Origin: DAOTVS01 sp034436375
GTDB taxonomy: Bacteria; Chloroflexota; Anaerolineae; SpSt-313
Reading direction: 5' to 3'
NCBI GenBank assembly: GCA_034436375.1
Contig: DAOTVS010000114.1
Span: forward strand, 1 to 25,136
DNA length: 25,136 nucleotides
The notes beneath the pieces are model-generated. The model did no database searches. It had not been told where the DNA came from and saw nothing but the letters and a program-made list of their open reading frames with translations. Positions 7,041 through 15,087 of the stretch are shown one piece after another. Within the stretch, counting starts at the first letter, position 1. Each line of letters starts with the position of its first letter. The translations under genes were made by a program, and so were the position numbers.

Positions 7041-7058
7041 ATACGTGATGCGCGATCC
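7041..7058. repeat. Degenerate heptamer repeat in the URO-D leader
   Basis: ATACGTGATGCGCGATCC has a 7-nt period (GTGATGC, GCGATCC) and is a diverged version of the GTAATGC/GTAATCC units at 2278-2296. It lies in the untranslated leader of the URO-D-family gene. Confidence 0.35.
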
Positions 7059-7103
7059 ATGAGGTTGCCATGCCGCAATGATCGGTGTTTCAGCCGAGTG
7101 TGG

Positions 7104-7121
7104 CACGCCCCACAGGGTGTG
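7104..7121 (-). promoter_or_regulatory. Hairpin in the leader of the URO-D-family gene
   Basis: A 7-bp stem (7104-7110 with 7115-7121, one G-U pair possible) with the loop CACA lies in the roughly 175-nt leader between the mapped promoter and the ATG. There is no U-tract, so it is not an intrinsic terminator. I see no recognisable cobalamin or other riboswitch motif around it. Confidence 0.3.
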
Positions 7122-7184
7122 TGAAAACTTGCTCAGAGGGGTGATCCATCAGCAGGCTCCTGCAGAATCGGGCGCAACAGGAAC

Positions 7185-7193
7185 ATTATAGCA
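7185..7193 (-). promoter_or_regulatory. Extended -10 promoter of the URO-D-family gene
   Basis: On the minus strand TGCTATAAT gives a consensus -10 TATAAT (7185-7190) with an upstream TG (7192-7193). No good -35 is present, as is usual for extended -10 promoters. The predicted start near 7178 leaves an untranslated leader of about 175 nt. Confidence 0.6.
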
Positions 7194-7214
7194 GAAATGA
7201 AGAAGGGTTGCATA

Positions 7215-7988
7215 TCATCGGAGAATGGCCGACGACAGGATGAAAACCGCATTCAGGAGTGCGTGGGCCAGGGCCACGCCGACTATGCTGCTCCTTCGCT
7301 GCACGATCCACCCGAAGAGCAGCCCAATGGCCAGGGCGACCCCACCGACGAACAGTGAGGCCGAGCCCATCAAGACGGCATAAAGCGCCGCTGGCAGCAG
7401 AATCCCTGGCCGCCCCAGTGCCTGCACCGCCGTCGCCTGCATGATGCCGCGGAAGAGGACCTCCTCGATCACCCCCACACCGGCAAGAGCCAGCATGGGC
7501 GCCCAGAGGGCGCTCAGCGAGGGGGCGCCGGCCGGGGGCTGCCGCTGGGCCAGGTAGAGGAGCGGCCCCAGCAGCAGGCCTACCGAGCCCAGAAGGCCCT
7601 CCCGGTGCAGGCGAGTTGCTTGCAGGCCAATCTGCTGCCGTGAGAGCCCGGCGCTGTACACAACGACTGCGCCTGCGGCAAGGGGAGGTATGCCGGCTGC
7701 AAGGGCCGCAAGAGCCGGGGGCACGCCGCCCAAGGGGAGCGCCAGACTGCTGATGCGGACCATGGGCGCCAGTGAGACCCCCAGGAGCAGGCAGCGGGCA
7801 GGCGCCAACCGCAGGAAGCCGGCCCCAATGACGAGCGCTGCCAACAGGGCGCAGTAGAGGGCCATGCCGGCGCGCGGGTTGCCGAAGGAGGTCAATGCCT
7901 CCGCTATAGTGATGGCGGCCAGGCAACCCAGGGCGAGTATGGGCGCCGGCGAGGGGATGTGCAGCCGCTTAATGGAGCGCCTCCACAA
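7215..7988 (-). CDS. CPBP-family (CAAX protease-like) membrane protein, motif 2 altered
   Basis: A polytopic membrane protein of about 257 residues, with six to eight hydrophobic segments. It carries motif 1 of the CPBP/Abi intramembrane proteases, GVIEEVLFRG (Glu-Glu-x-x-x-Arg, about residues 173-181), and the late AHALLNA (His and Asn of HxxxN). The usual FxxxH motif 2 is replaced by LYAVLMG, so a conserved histidine is missing and activity may be changed. The start is uncertain. A TTG at 7988 is used here; an ATT at 7973 sits 6 nt after GGAGG (7980-7984) and overlaps the upstream stop; an ATG at 8087 would overlap the previous gene by 119 nt. It is the last gene of the polysaccharide operon, so it may process or protect components of that system; this is inference. 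Confidence 0.7.
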   Translation of the reverse strand: MWRRSIKRLHIPSPAPILALGCLAAITIAEALTSFGNPRAGMALYCALLAALVIGAGFLRLAPARCLLLGVSLAPMVRISSLALPLGGVPPALAALAAGIPPLAAGAVVVYSAGLSRQQIGLQATRLHREGLLGSVGLLLGPLLYLAQRQPPAGAPSLSALWAPMLALAGVGVIEEVLFRGIMQATAVQALGRPGILLPAALYAVLMGSASLFVGGVALAIGLLFGWIVQRRSSIVGVALAHALLNAVFILSSAILR

Positions 7989-8205
7989 TCTTGGCTGCGG
8001 CGTTCGCAGCCAGGATGATAAGCAACGGCGCGATGGCGGCCCGGATTGACCAGGCCAGCTGACGGAAATGGGGGCCCTCGAGTCCATCGGTCAGCTCGTG
8101 AAGCACCAGCAGCACGATGAGGGTCACCACCGCGGCGGGAGCCAGGGGCGAGGCCCCGGGTACAGTCAGGATCTGGGTGGTCGTCGCCGTGACGAATGTG
8201 CTCAT
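7969..8205 (-). CDS. Small membrane protein of the polysaccharide operon
   Basis: A 78-residue protein whose ATG overlaps the flippase stop codon by 4 nt (ATGA). It has two hydrophobic stretches, APAAVVTLIVLLVLHEL (about 22-38) and AAIAPLLIILAANAAAKIV (about 56-74), joined by the polar linker TDGLEGPHFRQLAWSIR. A two-helix hairpin in the membrane is likely. I recognise no family. Its place between flippase and CPBP genes suggests a role in the same process, perhaps as a small partner subunit. The overlap and the consistent reading frame support it as a real gene. Confidence 0.65.
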   Translation of the reverse strand: MSTFVTATTTQILTVPGASPLAPAAVVTLIVLLVLHELTDGLEGPHFRQLAWSIRAAIAPLLIILAANAAAKIVEALH

Positions 8206-9488
8206 GGCATTGGCTCCTGTTGCTGAGGGGTGGGGCTGCGCTTTGTGGCTCGATAGACGGTTGGCGCGATGAGCAGCGCTTCCCCACTCAGGGCCACCAG
8301 CCAGCCCAGGCTCAGGCCAGGCACGCCGTTCCAGAGCGCCCCCGCTGTGGCCAGGGCCAGCTCGAGCACCATGCCCGCGACCATGAGCCCGGTGGCCGTG
8401 GCGATCCGCTCCTGCACGCGGCGGATGGCCACATAGTGGACCTTGACGATCCACGGAAAGACGGCCAGCCCCAGGATACGCAGGCTCCCGGTCGCCTGCC
8501 GGGCATAGGATGGCCCGAAAAACCCCAGTATTATTCCCGCGGCCACCAGGAGCACACTGCATGCCAGGATGCCGATGATAGCCGAGAGCCCCAGGGTCAC
8601 CCGCATCTTTTCTGCCAACATGGAAGGATTGGAGGAGGCGGTCGCATAGAGCACGGTTGACAAGGCCGTGGGGCCGACGTAGGCAAAGCTGGCCACCATC
8701 CAGGCGGCGTAAAAGCTGGCGTTGAGTGAGGCCGAGAGGAGGGCAGTGACGATAACCGGCAGCGCCAGGCTGGGCGCCAGCAGCGCCAGGTTGAGGCCAT
8801 AGTGCTGGAGAGCTGGCCGCCCCAACTGGCGCAGCAGCCCCCACTGTGGGCGGCAGGTGCGGAACACACTGCCCCTGCGTTGCGCAAAAGTGGCCAGGGC
8901 CGCCAGCGACACCACCAGCCCGAGCACCCAGGTGATATAGATCACCAGGGCATTCCTGGGCGCCACCCAGAGCCCGGCTGCCAGCAACGCTACAAGCTTG
9001 GCCACGGCGAAAAGCGCGTTGCGCCCCAGCTGGATCTCGCCGCGCGCAAGCCCGATCATGGCCTGATCAATCACCAGCGTCATGCCGGTGAGGGCGACGC
9101 CAAGGGCGAAAAGGGTGACTGTCGCCGGGCTTTGCGCCAGCACGGCGAACTCGTGGCCGAGCACAGGCGTGGCGACTGCAAAGAGCGTCCCTGCCCCTGC
9201 CGCCAGGGCGCCCGCCGCCGCCAGTGAAGTGATGATGACCGGCCTCACATGGCCCCGCCGGCGGGGCAGCTCTCCCATCAACAGCGTGCCCAGGCCCGAC
9301 ATGCCTATGTTACCCAGGAGCGTCATGGCCGAAATGGCGGCTGATGCCATACCGACTGCATCGGGGGTGTAAAAGCGCGCGGCCAGCCACCAATAGATAA
9401 AGCCCAGGCCAGAGGTCACGGCTGTGGTGCCTACGAGTGATCCGGCGTTGGCCAGCATGCTCTGGTTAGCGCGAATCTGGCGCATCAT
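8202..9488 (-). CDS. Wzx-like oligosaccharide flippase / polysaccharide biosynthesis membrane protein
   Basis: A 428-residue protein with about twelve hydrophobic segments, belonging to the MATE/MOP superfamily of lipid-linked oligosaccharide flippases. The N-terminus, SLVGTTAVTSGLGFIYWWLAARFYTPDAVG, has the typical first-helix and loop pattern of this family, and GFFGPSYARQATGSLRILGLAVFP is a usual late motif. It would move a lipid-linked glycan made by the GT2 enzymes across the cytoplasmic membrane. The start at 9488 (ATGATG) follows GAGGGAGAGA; it overlaps the preceding gene by 23 nt, and its stop overlaps the next start by 4 nt. Confidence 0.85.
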   Translation of the reverse strand: MMRQIRANQSMLANAGSLVGTTAVTSGLGFIYWWLAARFYTPDAVGMASAAISAMTLLGNIGMSGLGTLLMGELPRRRGHVRPVIITSLAAAGALAAGAGTLFAVATPVLGHEFAVLAQSPATVTLFALGVALTGMTLVIDQAMIGLARGEIQLGRNALFAVAKLVALLAAGLWVAPRNALVIYITWVLGLVVSLAALATFAQRRGSVFRTCRPQWGLLRQLGRPALQHYGLNLALLAPSLALPVIVTALLSASLNASFYAAWMVASFAYVGPTALSTVLYATASSNPSMLAEKMRVTLGLSAIIGILACSVLLVAAGIILGFFGPSYARQATGSLRILGLAVFPWIVKVHYVAIRRVQERIATATGLMVAGMVLELALATAGALWNGVPGLSLGWLVALSGEALLIAPTVYRATKRSPTPQQQEPMP

Positions 9489-9864
9489 CGCTCTCTCCCT
9501 CGGTTGCCGGCCTGGCAATGACTCTCCGACTGCGCCACAGCCCCAACAACTGGAGCGTGGCTCCCACGGTGCTCATAGCCATCAACAGCGCCAGGCCCAG
9601 CCCTGCCGACCACACCCTGGCATACAAGAGCGCTATGGCTACCAGTGTATCCGTTGCCAGGCTGAGCGCCAGTCCCAGGGCCAGCTCACTGGCTGGATCC
9701 TCCAGGCGCAGAAGGCGCACGAACGCCATCCCCGGGCAGAACAACAGGAACCAGCCGGCGAGCAGTGGGCGCAGAGGCGGCCCCAGGTTCCCCAGCACGG
9801 CAACGCCGGTCGCGGCGGTTGAAACGAGGATGGCTGCTGGCCAGAGCAAGGGCAGGCGTCTCAT
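9466..9864 (-). CDS. Small polytopic membrane protein, unknown function
   Basis: This 132-residue protein has about four hydrophobic helices: PAAILVSTAATGVAVLG, LLAGWFLLFCPGMAFVRLL, ELALGLALSLATDTLVAIALL and LGLALLMAMSTVGATLQLL. The pattern of a helix ending in PGMAFVRLL followed by a serine-containing helix recalls the N-terminal region of DUF1616-like membrane proteins, but the match is loose. Its ATG overlaps the stop of the 652-residue membrane protein (ATGA) and its end overlaps the flippase start. It could be an accessory subunit for glycan assembly. No firm assignment. Confidence 0.65.
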   Translation of the reverse strand: MRRLPLLWPAAILVSTAATGVAVLGNLGPPLRPLLAGWFLLFCPGMAFVRLLRLEDPASELALGLALSLATDTLVAIALLYARVWSAGLGLALLMAMSTVGATLQLLGLWRSRRVIARPATEGESDDAPDSR

Positions 9865-11819
9865 TGCGCCGTCCCTGCAGGCGCGTGTTTGTACACCAGC
9901 ACCTGTGCATCGGCGTTGGCATAGACGACCACAAAACGGCCTGACTGCAGCAATTTGGCCGCCATGATGTCCAGGGGCCCCGGCGGCTCTATATGATACG
10001 TGTTTACCGTTTCCCTGTCGCTGCGCGTGATGAGCAGGTATGCAGCCGGGTAACGCTCATCAGCCATCACACCCTCCAGGATAGCCATTTCAGTTGCACC
10101 GAAAGTGTAGGGATGAGATGGGCTGCGGGTCACGCCTCTGTCCAGCAGTAAATCGCCGATTGCCTGGTGCGCGAATTGTTCATAACCCTCAAACTTGACA
10201 GGGGCATCCAGAGTGCCGGTGAGCACCAGGGACCCTCGCGGGGCCCTCTCATAGACGTATTTGGCCGCCTCCAGGTCCGCCGGGGAGACATAGTGCACTT
10301 TCTCATCACCATAGTGGGCGAGCATAAAGGCCGCCAGCAATACCCCGCTCAGGACGATGGTGAGGAAAGTAGTCCTGTAGCTGGTGAGGGTGGCCTCAAC
10401 AGGGTACAGAAGCGCAGCGACAAAGAACGCCGCACACGGCAGCATAAAGAGGTATATCCGGAACAGCATCTCGCCCCCATAGGACTGGGCAGCCAGCAGG
10501 GGAAACGGAGCGATCAGCAACACCGCTGCGGAGCGATCCCAGTACCCTTTCCGCACTCGCCGGATGGCTCCCAATATGGCCAGGCCAAAGACACCGGCGG
10601 TCAGCATGCGGCAGGTCAGGGCGACCGTCCGGCGCCCGACCGAGCTGCGCGAGAGATCAATGAGGTTCTTTTTCGCATTGCTGAACACGGAACCGACCGA
10701 GTCTACAATCCAATCCAGGTTCACGCCTAACCAGGTGTAGGCCACGTAGAGGATCCAGGCGCTGCAGAGCACGGCCAGCAAAATGGGCAATAGGCGGGGC
10801 CGACAGTAGCCAAAGATAGCCAGGGCGAGGACGCTCGCAAGGGTCATGAAGGGCGTGAGTTGGTGGCTGGAGACGATGGCGGCGTAGAACACGATGACCA
10901 TAGCCGTCAGGCTGGCATACTGAGTCAAATTGGCCGGTCGGCGCTCCCCATCGACATGGGTTACCCCTCTCAAAACCCTGTCTCGGAGCGCGACGAGCCC
11001 GCCACGCAGGCGTGATGACTCTGCCCCAGCCGGCTCTGCTTTCAACCAGGTCAGAATGACCCCGACAATGGCCAGGTAGAAGAAAAAGCCCATGGCCTGT
11101 GGTGCGTAATAGTCCTGGCCCACCCAGTTCAGCGCAAAGAATAGCCAGAGGGCCAGCCAGACCAGGCGGCGGTCGGAAGAGCACGCCTTGAAAAGCAAGA
11201 GCAGCGGCCCGAGGTAGAGCAGGTTGAAGAATAGCTGAGCCCACAGGGCCTGCGCGTAGAGTGAAAGCCCGGTGAGTTGTGTAAAGAGGGCGCTGAACGC
11301 GAAAAAGCCAGGCCAGTTGAAGTAGATGTCGATAGCCGGGTCCACAATGCCCTTACGCAGGATATAGTCGACGACCCCGACGTGTTTGTAGGTCCAGGGA
11401 TAGCGGGGCGTCGCATACGCCAGCGGCAATGTGGCGCGCGTGATGACGATAAAGGCGACGATGTAGAGGAGCAGGACCCACGACGGCATATGACGTTGTC
11501 GAAGGGCAAGGCCGAAACCGATCGTGAGCAGCCCCAGCGATACATAGAACGCCGGCGATAGCACCGAAACCAGCCCGAAATCGTTCAAGCGATAGGGGTC
11601 AATGCTGGGCAGAGCGGGTATCCACATTGCCAGAGCGATGGCGACCAGGATAACCTGCCAGGTTATCGCTGTCTTTCTTGAGGGGCGTAGAGCAGCAGCG
11701 CGCACAGTCGCCTCGGCCTTTCTCGCCTGCGCCTGTCGCTGCTGCTCTTTCCGCTGCCGCCTCGGGTTGCGCCGGGTCTCCATTGCCGCCGGCCTGGCCT
11801 GCACCTCGCATTTCCTCAA
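9861..11819 (-). CDS. Large polytopic membrane protein, candidate membrane glycosyltransferase or polymerase
   Basis: A 652-residue protein with a basic N-terminal tail (about 1-50), roughly twelve transmembrane segments (about 52-510) and a soluble C-terminal domain of about 140 residues. An early extracytoplasmic loop, YATPRYPWTYKHVGVVDYI with later FNWPGFF, resembles the catalytic first loop of GT-C enzymes, but no DE/DD motif decides it. It might be a GT-C transferase using a polyprenyl-phosphate sugar, or a Wzy-type polymerase; the operon lacks any other candidate for either. The start is a TTG at 11819 overlapping the upstream stop by 4 nt behind GGGGGGAG; an ATG at 11783 is an alternative. 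Confidence 0.7.
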   Translation of the reverse strand: MRKCEVQARPAAMETRRNPRRQRKEQQRQAQARKAEATVRAAALRPSRKTAITWQVILVAIALAMWIPALPSIDPYRLNDFGLVSVLSPAFYVSLGLLTIGFGLALRQRHMPSWVLLLYIVAFIVITRATLPLAYATPRYPWTYKHVGVVDYILRKGIVDPAIDIYFNWPGFFAFSALFTQLTGLSLYAQALWAQLFFNLLYLGPLLLLFKACSSDRRLVWLALWLFFALNWVGQDYYAPQAMGFFFYLAIVGVILTWLKAEPAGAESSRLRGGLVALRDRVLRGVTHVDGERRPANLTQYASLTAMVIVFYAAIVSSHQLTPFMTLASVLALAIFGYCRPRLLPILLAVLCSAWILYVAYTWLGVNLDWIVDSVGSVFSNAKKNLIDLSRSSVGRRTVALTCRMLTAGVFGLAILGAIRRVRKGYWDRSAAVLLIAPFPLLAAQSYGGEMLFRIYLFMLPCAAFFVAALLYPVEATLTSYRTTFLTIVLSGVLLAAFMLAHYGDEKVHYVSPADLEAAKYVYERAPRGSLVLTGTLDAPVKFEGYEQFAHQAIGDLLLDRGVTRSPSHPYTFGATEMAILEGVMADERYPAAYLLITRSDRETVNTYHIEPPGPLDIMAAKLLQSGRFVVVYANADAQVLVYKHAPAGTAQ

Positions 11820-13210
11820 GGCGCTCCCCCCTCATTTCCCCCAGGGGCGCCCTGCGGCCCGAACTGCCTCATGATGCTGCGCAGATGCCACTGGCTGCGC
11901 ATATAAGCGAGCGGCCCGTAAAGCATGCCTTTCATCTCCAGACGGTTCAGTTCCTTGGGATAATCCTGCATCTTGGCTGATCGGGGTGACTGTGGGCTCA
12001 GCAGGTAACGCAGGGCGCTGGGAAACATTGCTGCCAGGTCCAGGATCCGCCTTGGGTCTCTCATGATGCTGGCCGTCAAGAATGCCGTCACCGACACCCC
12101 ATAGCCGTACAGTTGCCTGCGATAGCCGTCATAATCCCGATGGTGAAAGTGACGCACCAGCGCTGCCGGCCGGTAGATGAGGGTATAGCCCTTCTTGATG
12201 ACCTCCAGGAACGCCGCCCCTTCCTCGCCGCCCCGCGCCATGGTGCCGGTCCCAAGCGCCGGGTCAAAGCCGCCGAGCGTGCGGAGGGGGGCAGTGCTGA
12301 ACGCCATGTTTCCGCCTACCCCCATCTTGGAAGGCATATAGGGGAAGAGGGGGTCCCGTGGACGATGGTTCGTGAGGTTGAACGCGAGTTCACGGAACCC
12401 TCGCTCCCGATAGAGACCCCCGAACTGCTCGAACCAGACCTGAGCCGGCGTCTCCAATTCGGCGGGGAGGCACAATCCCGTGACGCACGCGACATTCTCA
12501 GCGCTCGCAAAGCCCCTCGCCAGCTCGGTTAACCAGTGGGGAGAGGGCCTCTCATCATCATCGATATAGGCCACAATCTCTCCCCGCGCATGCTCAAGGC
12601 CGCAGTTGCGCGCCCAGGCCAACCCGGGCCGGTCCTCTCGCACATAGCGGATGGACGCCAGGTGCGCATAGCGCCGGGCGACGAGATCCGCTGTAGCCAA
12701 AGTCTTGGGGGCATTATCGACCACGATGATCTCATAGTGTGGATAGGCCAACTGGGTCAGGAGATCCAGGCAGCGTTCCAGGTGTTCAGCCCGGTCGCGG
12801 GTACACACGATCACACTGGCAAACGGGGCATGGGCCAGGAACTGGGCGCGCGCTTGCAGGCACGGGGGCATGGCCTCGACTTGCAGGCCGCGAGCGCTGA
12901 GGCCTGCTGCTTCGGGGAGGCCGTCTTCATGCAGGTGTTCATTGATGGCCGGCGCCAGAGTTTGCCATATTCGCTCAGCCAGCTGGGTCTCGTCGGGCCC
13001 TGTTTCTTCCCATTCCAGGTCAACGAGGCCGAGCGGCTGCGCGTGCAGGCAGACGAGCACCTGCGCGCGCCGGTAGCCCTTTCCGGCCTGTCTATCATAG
13101 ACCGGAATGGCCAGCAGGGGGCGGTCAAGCTCGACCTCAAGCAATTTCACCGGCTGAAAGCCCGACGTCCGGGGCTCGAGATGGCTCGCGCCTGAGACAT
13201 CTGCAGACAT
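11816..13210 (-). CDS. GT2-family glycosyltransferase with an extra N-terminal domain
   Basis: A 464-residue protein. The C-terminal two thirds is a GT-A fold family 2 glycosyltransferase: FASVIVCTRDRAEHLERCL (136-140 is CTRDR), EIIVVDNAP, RPGLAWARNCGLEHARGEIVAYIDDDERP with the metal-binding DDD at about 217-219, and GGEEGAAFL as the acceptor/catalytic region. The first 130 residues form a separate domain (ELDRPLLAIPVYDR, AQVLVCLHAQPLGLVDLEW) that I recall from other GT2s in Chloroflexota and Actinobacteria; its role is unknown. The start at 13210 follows AAAGGTGG at 7 nt. An in-frame ATG at 13321 directly abuts the previous stop and would add 37 residues. No C-terminal membrane anchor is evident. 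Confidence 0.85.
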   Translation of the reverse strand: MSADVSGASHLEPRTSGFQPVKLLEVELDRPLLAIPVYDRQAGKGYRRAQVLVCLHAQPLGLVDLEWEETGPDETQLAERIWQTLAPAINEHLHEDGLPEAAGLSARGLQVEAMPPCLQARAQFLAHAPFASVIVCTRDRAEHLERCLDLLTQLAYPHYEIIVVDNAPKTLATADLVARRYAHLASIRYVREDRPGLAWARNCGLEHARGEIVAYIDDDERPSPHWLTELARGFASAENVACVTGLCLPAELETPAQVWFEQFGGLYRERGFRELAFNLTNHRPRDPLFPYMPSKMGVGGNMAFSTAPLRTLGGFDPALGTGTMARGGEEGAAFLEVIKKGYTLIYRPAALVRHFHHRDYDGYRRQLYGYGVSVTAFLTASIMRDPRRILDLAAMFPSALRYLLSPQSPRSAKMQDYPKELNRLEMKGMLYGPLAYMRSQWHLRSIMRQFGPQGAPGGNEGGAP

Positions 13211-13321
13211 GTCCTCACCACCTTTCGGGATGCAAACAGGCATCCGTAGCAAAGATTGATTACCCATGCTCAGCAGGCGCAACATACGATAGAAACGGAT
13301 CTCCTCGTGGGGCATCCCCAT

Positions 13322-14257
13322 TCAGGTCAGCCCTGTACGGATGAGCCCTGAAGCATACCCGGCTGCTGCAACCGTGAGCCCGGCGACAATGGCCCCCGCG
13401 CGGCCAAGACCTGCCGGGTCCCGGCGCCAGAGCGCGTCTCCCAGATTTCGGGCAACCGCCAGGGGCAGGGTCCGGTAGGTGTATCTGCCCTCGGCCGATA
13501 AGCTGTGTGCTGCGCCTACCATACGCGATAGCTGGGCCTTGCCGGCGCCTTCGTTGTAACAGCGAGAGATGAAGTAATGCCAGCTCGTCCGATCCGATGG
13601 CACCCTGTGGAACACCACCGCTCGCGGCTCGTAGAGCCACACGCCCCCTGGCCATCGCTGCAGTGCACGGATGCAGAGGTCCGTATCCTCTGGCCTGCTA
13701 CATGCGCCTACCTTGCCAAACCCGCTGCGGAATCCTCCCAGGGCCTCAAAAGTCCTCCGGCGCATCGCCATGTTCGCTGACCACACATTCCTTACGGCGG
13801 AAACCTGCTCAGGCATGCCCCGATAGCTGCCTCCGACGACCCAGTTGAACTCGTCCGGGAACCAACTGGGCCTGCCATCCAGCCATTCGGGCTCCAGCTT
13901 GCCGCCCGCGCCGAGGACACGCGGGTCCGTGAGGTGCGGCGCCATCTGCTCAAGCCATGCTGGTGTTGCCCGGGTGTCATCATCCAGGAAGGCAAGGATC
14001 TCACCCCTGGCTACGCTCGCACCGCTGTTCCTTGCTCCCGACGCCCCAGACGGTCCCTCGTTTTCCAGGCTGATCACGCTGGTGAGCTCCTCCCGTGCTC
14101 TCTGCAGCATTCTCGGGTTGTGATCGATCACCACAATGACCTCACGCGGTTGCGTGTTCTGGCGCTCCAACGAACGGAGGGCTGCGAGCAGATCAGGCCA
14201 GCGCGCTTCTGTGTAAGCGCAGATCACTATGGAAACATCCGCTGTATTACCCATCAC
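13322..14257 (-). CDS. GT2-family glycosyltransferase
   Basis: A 311-residue GT-A fold transferase: VSIVICAYTEARWPDLLAAL at the N-terminus, EVIVVIDHNP, NEGPSGASGARNSGASVARGEILAFLDDD with the metal-binding DDD at 92-94, WSANMAMRRRTFEALGGF and RPEDTDLCIRA as the catalytic Glu-Asp segment. The C-terminal part WHYFISRCYNEGAGKAQLSR is typical of a bacterial GT2 subgroup, and one hydrophobic segment near 285-305 may be an anchor. The start is a GTG at 14257 that overlaps the deacetylase stop (GTGA); GGAGG lies 7 nt upstream. An ATG at 14254 is the next codon. The sugar donor cannot be read from the sequence. Confidence 0.87.
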   Translation of the reverse strand: MMGNTADVSIVICAYTEARWPDLLAALRSLERQNTQPREVIVVIDHNPRMLQRAREELTSVISLENEGPSGASGARNSGASVARGEILAFLDDDTRATPAWLEQMAPHLTDPRVLGAGGKLEPEWLDGRPSWFPDEFNWVVGGSYRGMPEQVSAVRNVWSANMAMRRRTFEALGGFRSGFGKVGACSRPEDTDLCIRALQRWPGGVWLYEPRAVVFHRVPSDRTSWHYFISRCYNEGAGKAQLSRMVGAAHSLSAEGRYTYRTLPLAVARNLGDALWRRDPAGLGRAGAIVAGLTVAAAGYASGLIRTGLT

Positions 14258-15087
14258 GAGGCTGCCTCCTCCCTGGTCAGGCTAGGCAGGCTGGCATGGG
14301 CAATGCGACGGATCATCCTCCATGCCGCCAGGCGGGACTTGTGAGCGGCTATCCATACGGGAGGGCTGTGGCGGGTGATCAGTTGCTCCAGTGCGTCTGC
14401 GCCCATATCGGGCGTCACATGCAGGCGCGACAGGGCAAAGGGATCGTCTGTCACCGCGCTGGGGGCGTTCTCGACGGCGCAGGCCGATGAGTAGCCTGCT
14501 GTCTGCACGGCTGAACGGGTAGCGGCTGTGAATTCGCCGAACGGATAGGCAAAGCTCACAATCTCATGCCCGAGCTGGTCTTCCAGGATCTGCCGGCAAT
14601 AGCGGATCTCCCGCTGTGCGTCTGGGTGCGGCAGCCTGTCCAGTTGCGCGTGTGTGTGGCTGTGTGCACCGCACTCTATCCCGCTTGCGCTGATCTCGCG
14701 CAACTGGGCCCAACTGAGCATCGCGCGCTCACTTTCGTTCTGAGGGACTAGCCACTCGCTCTTCCCTCCAATGTACCCGGTCACCATATACAGTGTTGCT
14801 GGAAAACCGTAGCGCAGAAGCGTGGGGAGCGCAGACTCATGGAAATCGGCATAGCCATCGTCAAAAGTCAAGACAATGGGGCGCGCTGGCAGGCGCGCTC
14901 CCCCATCGGCACAGCTGCGCACAAAATCGCTGACCGTCAGCGGTGTATAGCCCTGCTCGTGCAGATGGGCCATATGCTCAGCAAACAGGCCCGGCGGCAC
15001 TGCATAGGGTCTGAAACGGGCGCTGGCCTTGTCGGCAATGCTGTGGTACATGAGGATAGGGATCTGGCCCTGTCTACCGCTCACCAT
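14254..15087 (-). CDS. Polysaccharide deacetylase (NodB/CE4 family)
   Basis: This 277-residue protein has a NodB homology domain. Motif 1 is LTFDDGYADF (Asp76-Asp77), motif 2 is GAHSHTHAQL (His142 and His146) and a later FAYPFGEF matches motif 3. Such enzymes remove N- or O-acetyl groups from sugars with a divalent metal. No signal peptide is evident, so a cytoplasmic role on a lipid-linked precursor is possible; other family members act outside. A GTG at residue 2 is better spaced from GGGAGG than the ATG at 15087, so the true start may be 15084. The gene overlaps the upstream GT2 by 14 nt and the downstream GT2 by 4 nt. Confidence 0.88.
   Translation of the reverse strand: MVSGRQGQIPILMYHSIADKASARFRPYAVPPGLFAEHMAHLHEQGYTPLTVSDFVRSCADGGARLPARPIVLTFDDGYADFHESALPTLLRYGFPATLYMVTGYIGGKSEWLVPQNESERAMLSWAQLREISASGIECGAHSHTHAQLDRLPHPDAQREIRYCRQILEDQLGHEIVSFAYPFGEFTAATRSAVQTAGYSSACAVENAPSAVTDDPFALSRLHVTPDMGADALEQLITRHSPPVWIAAHKSRLAAWRMIRRIAHASLPSLTREEAAS

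Noticed and set aside
7104..7121. Hairpin as a terminator of the polysaccharide operon
   Set aside because: There is no T-run on either side, and the URO-D promoter lies between the operon end and this hairpin.
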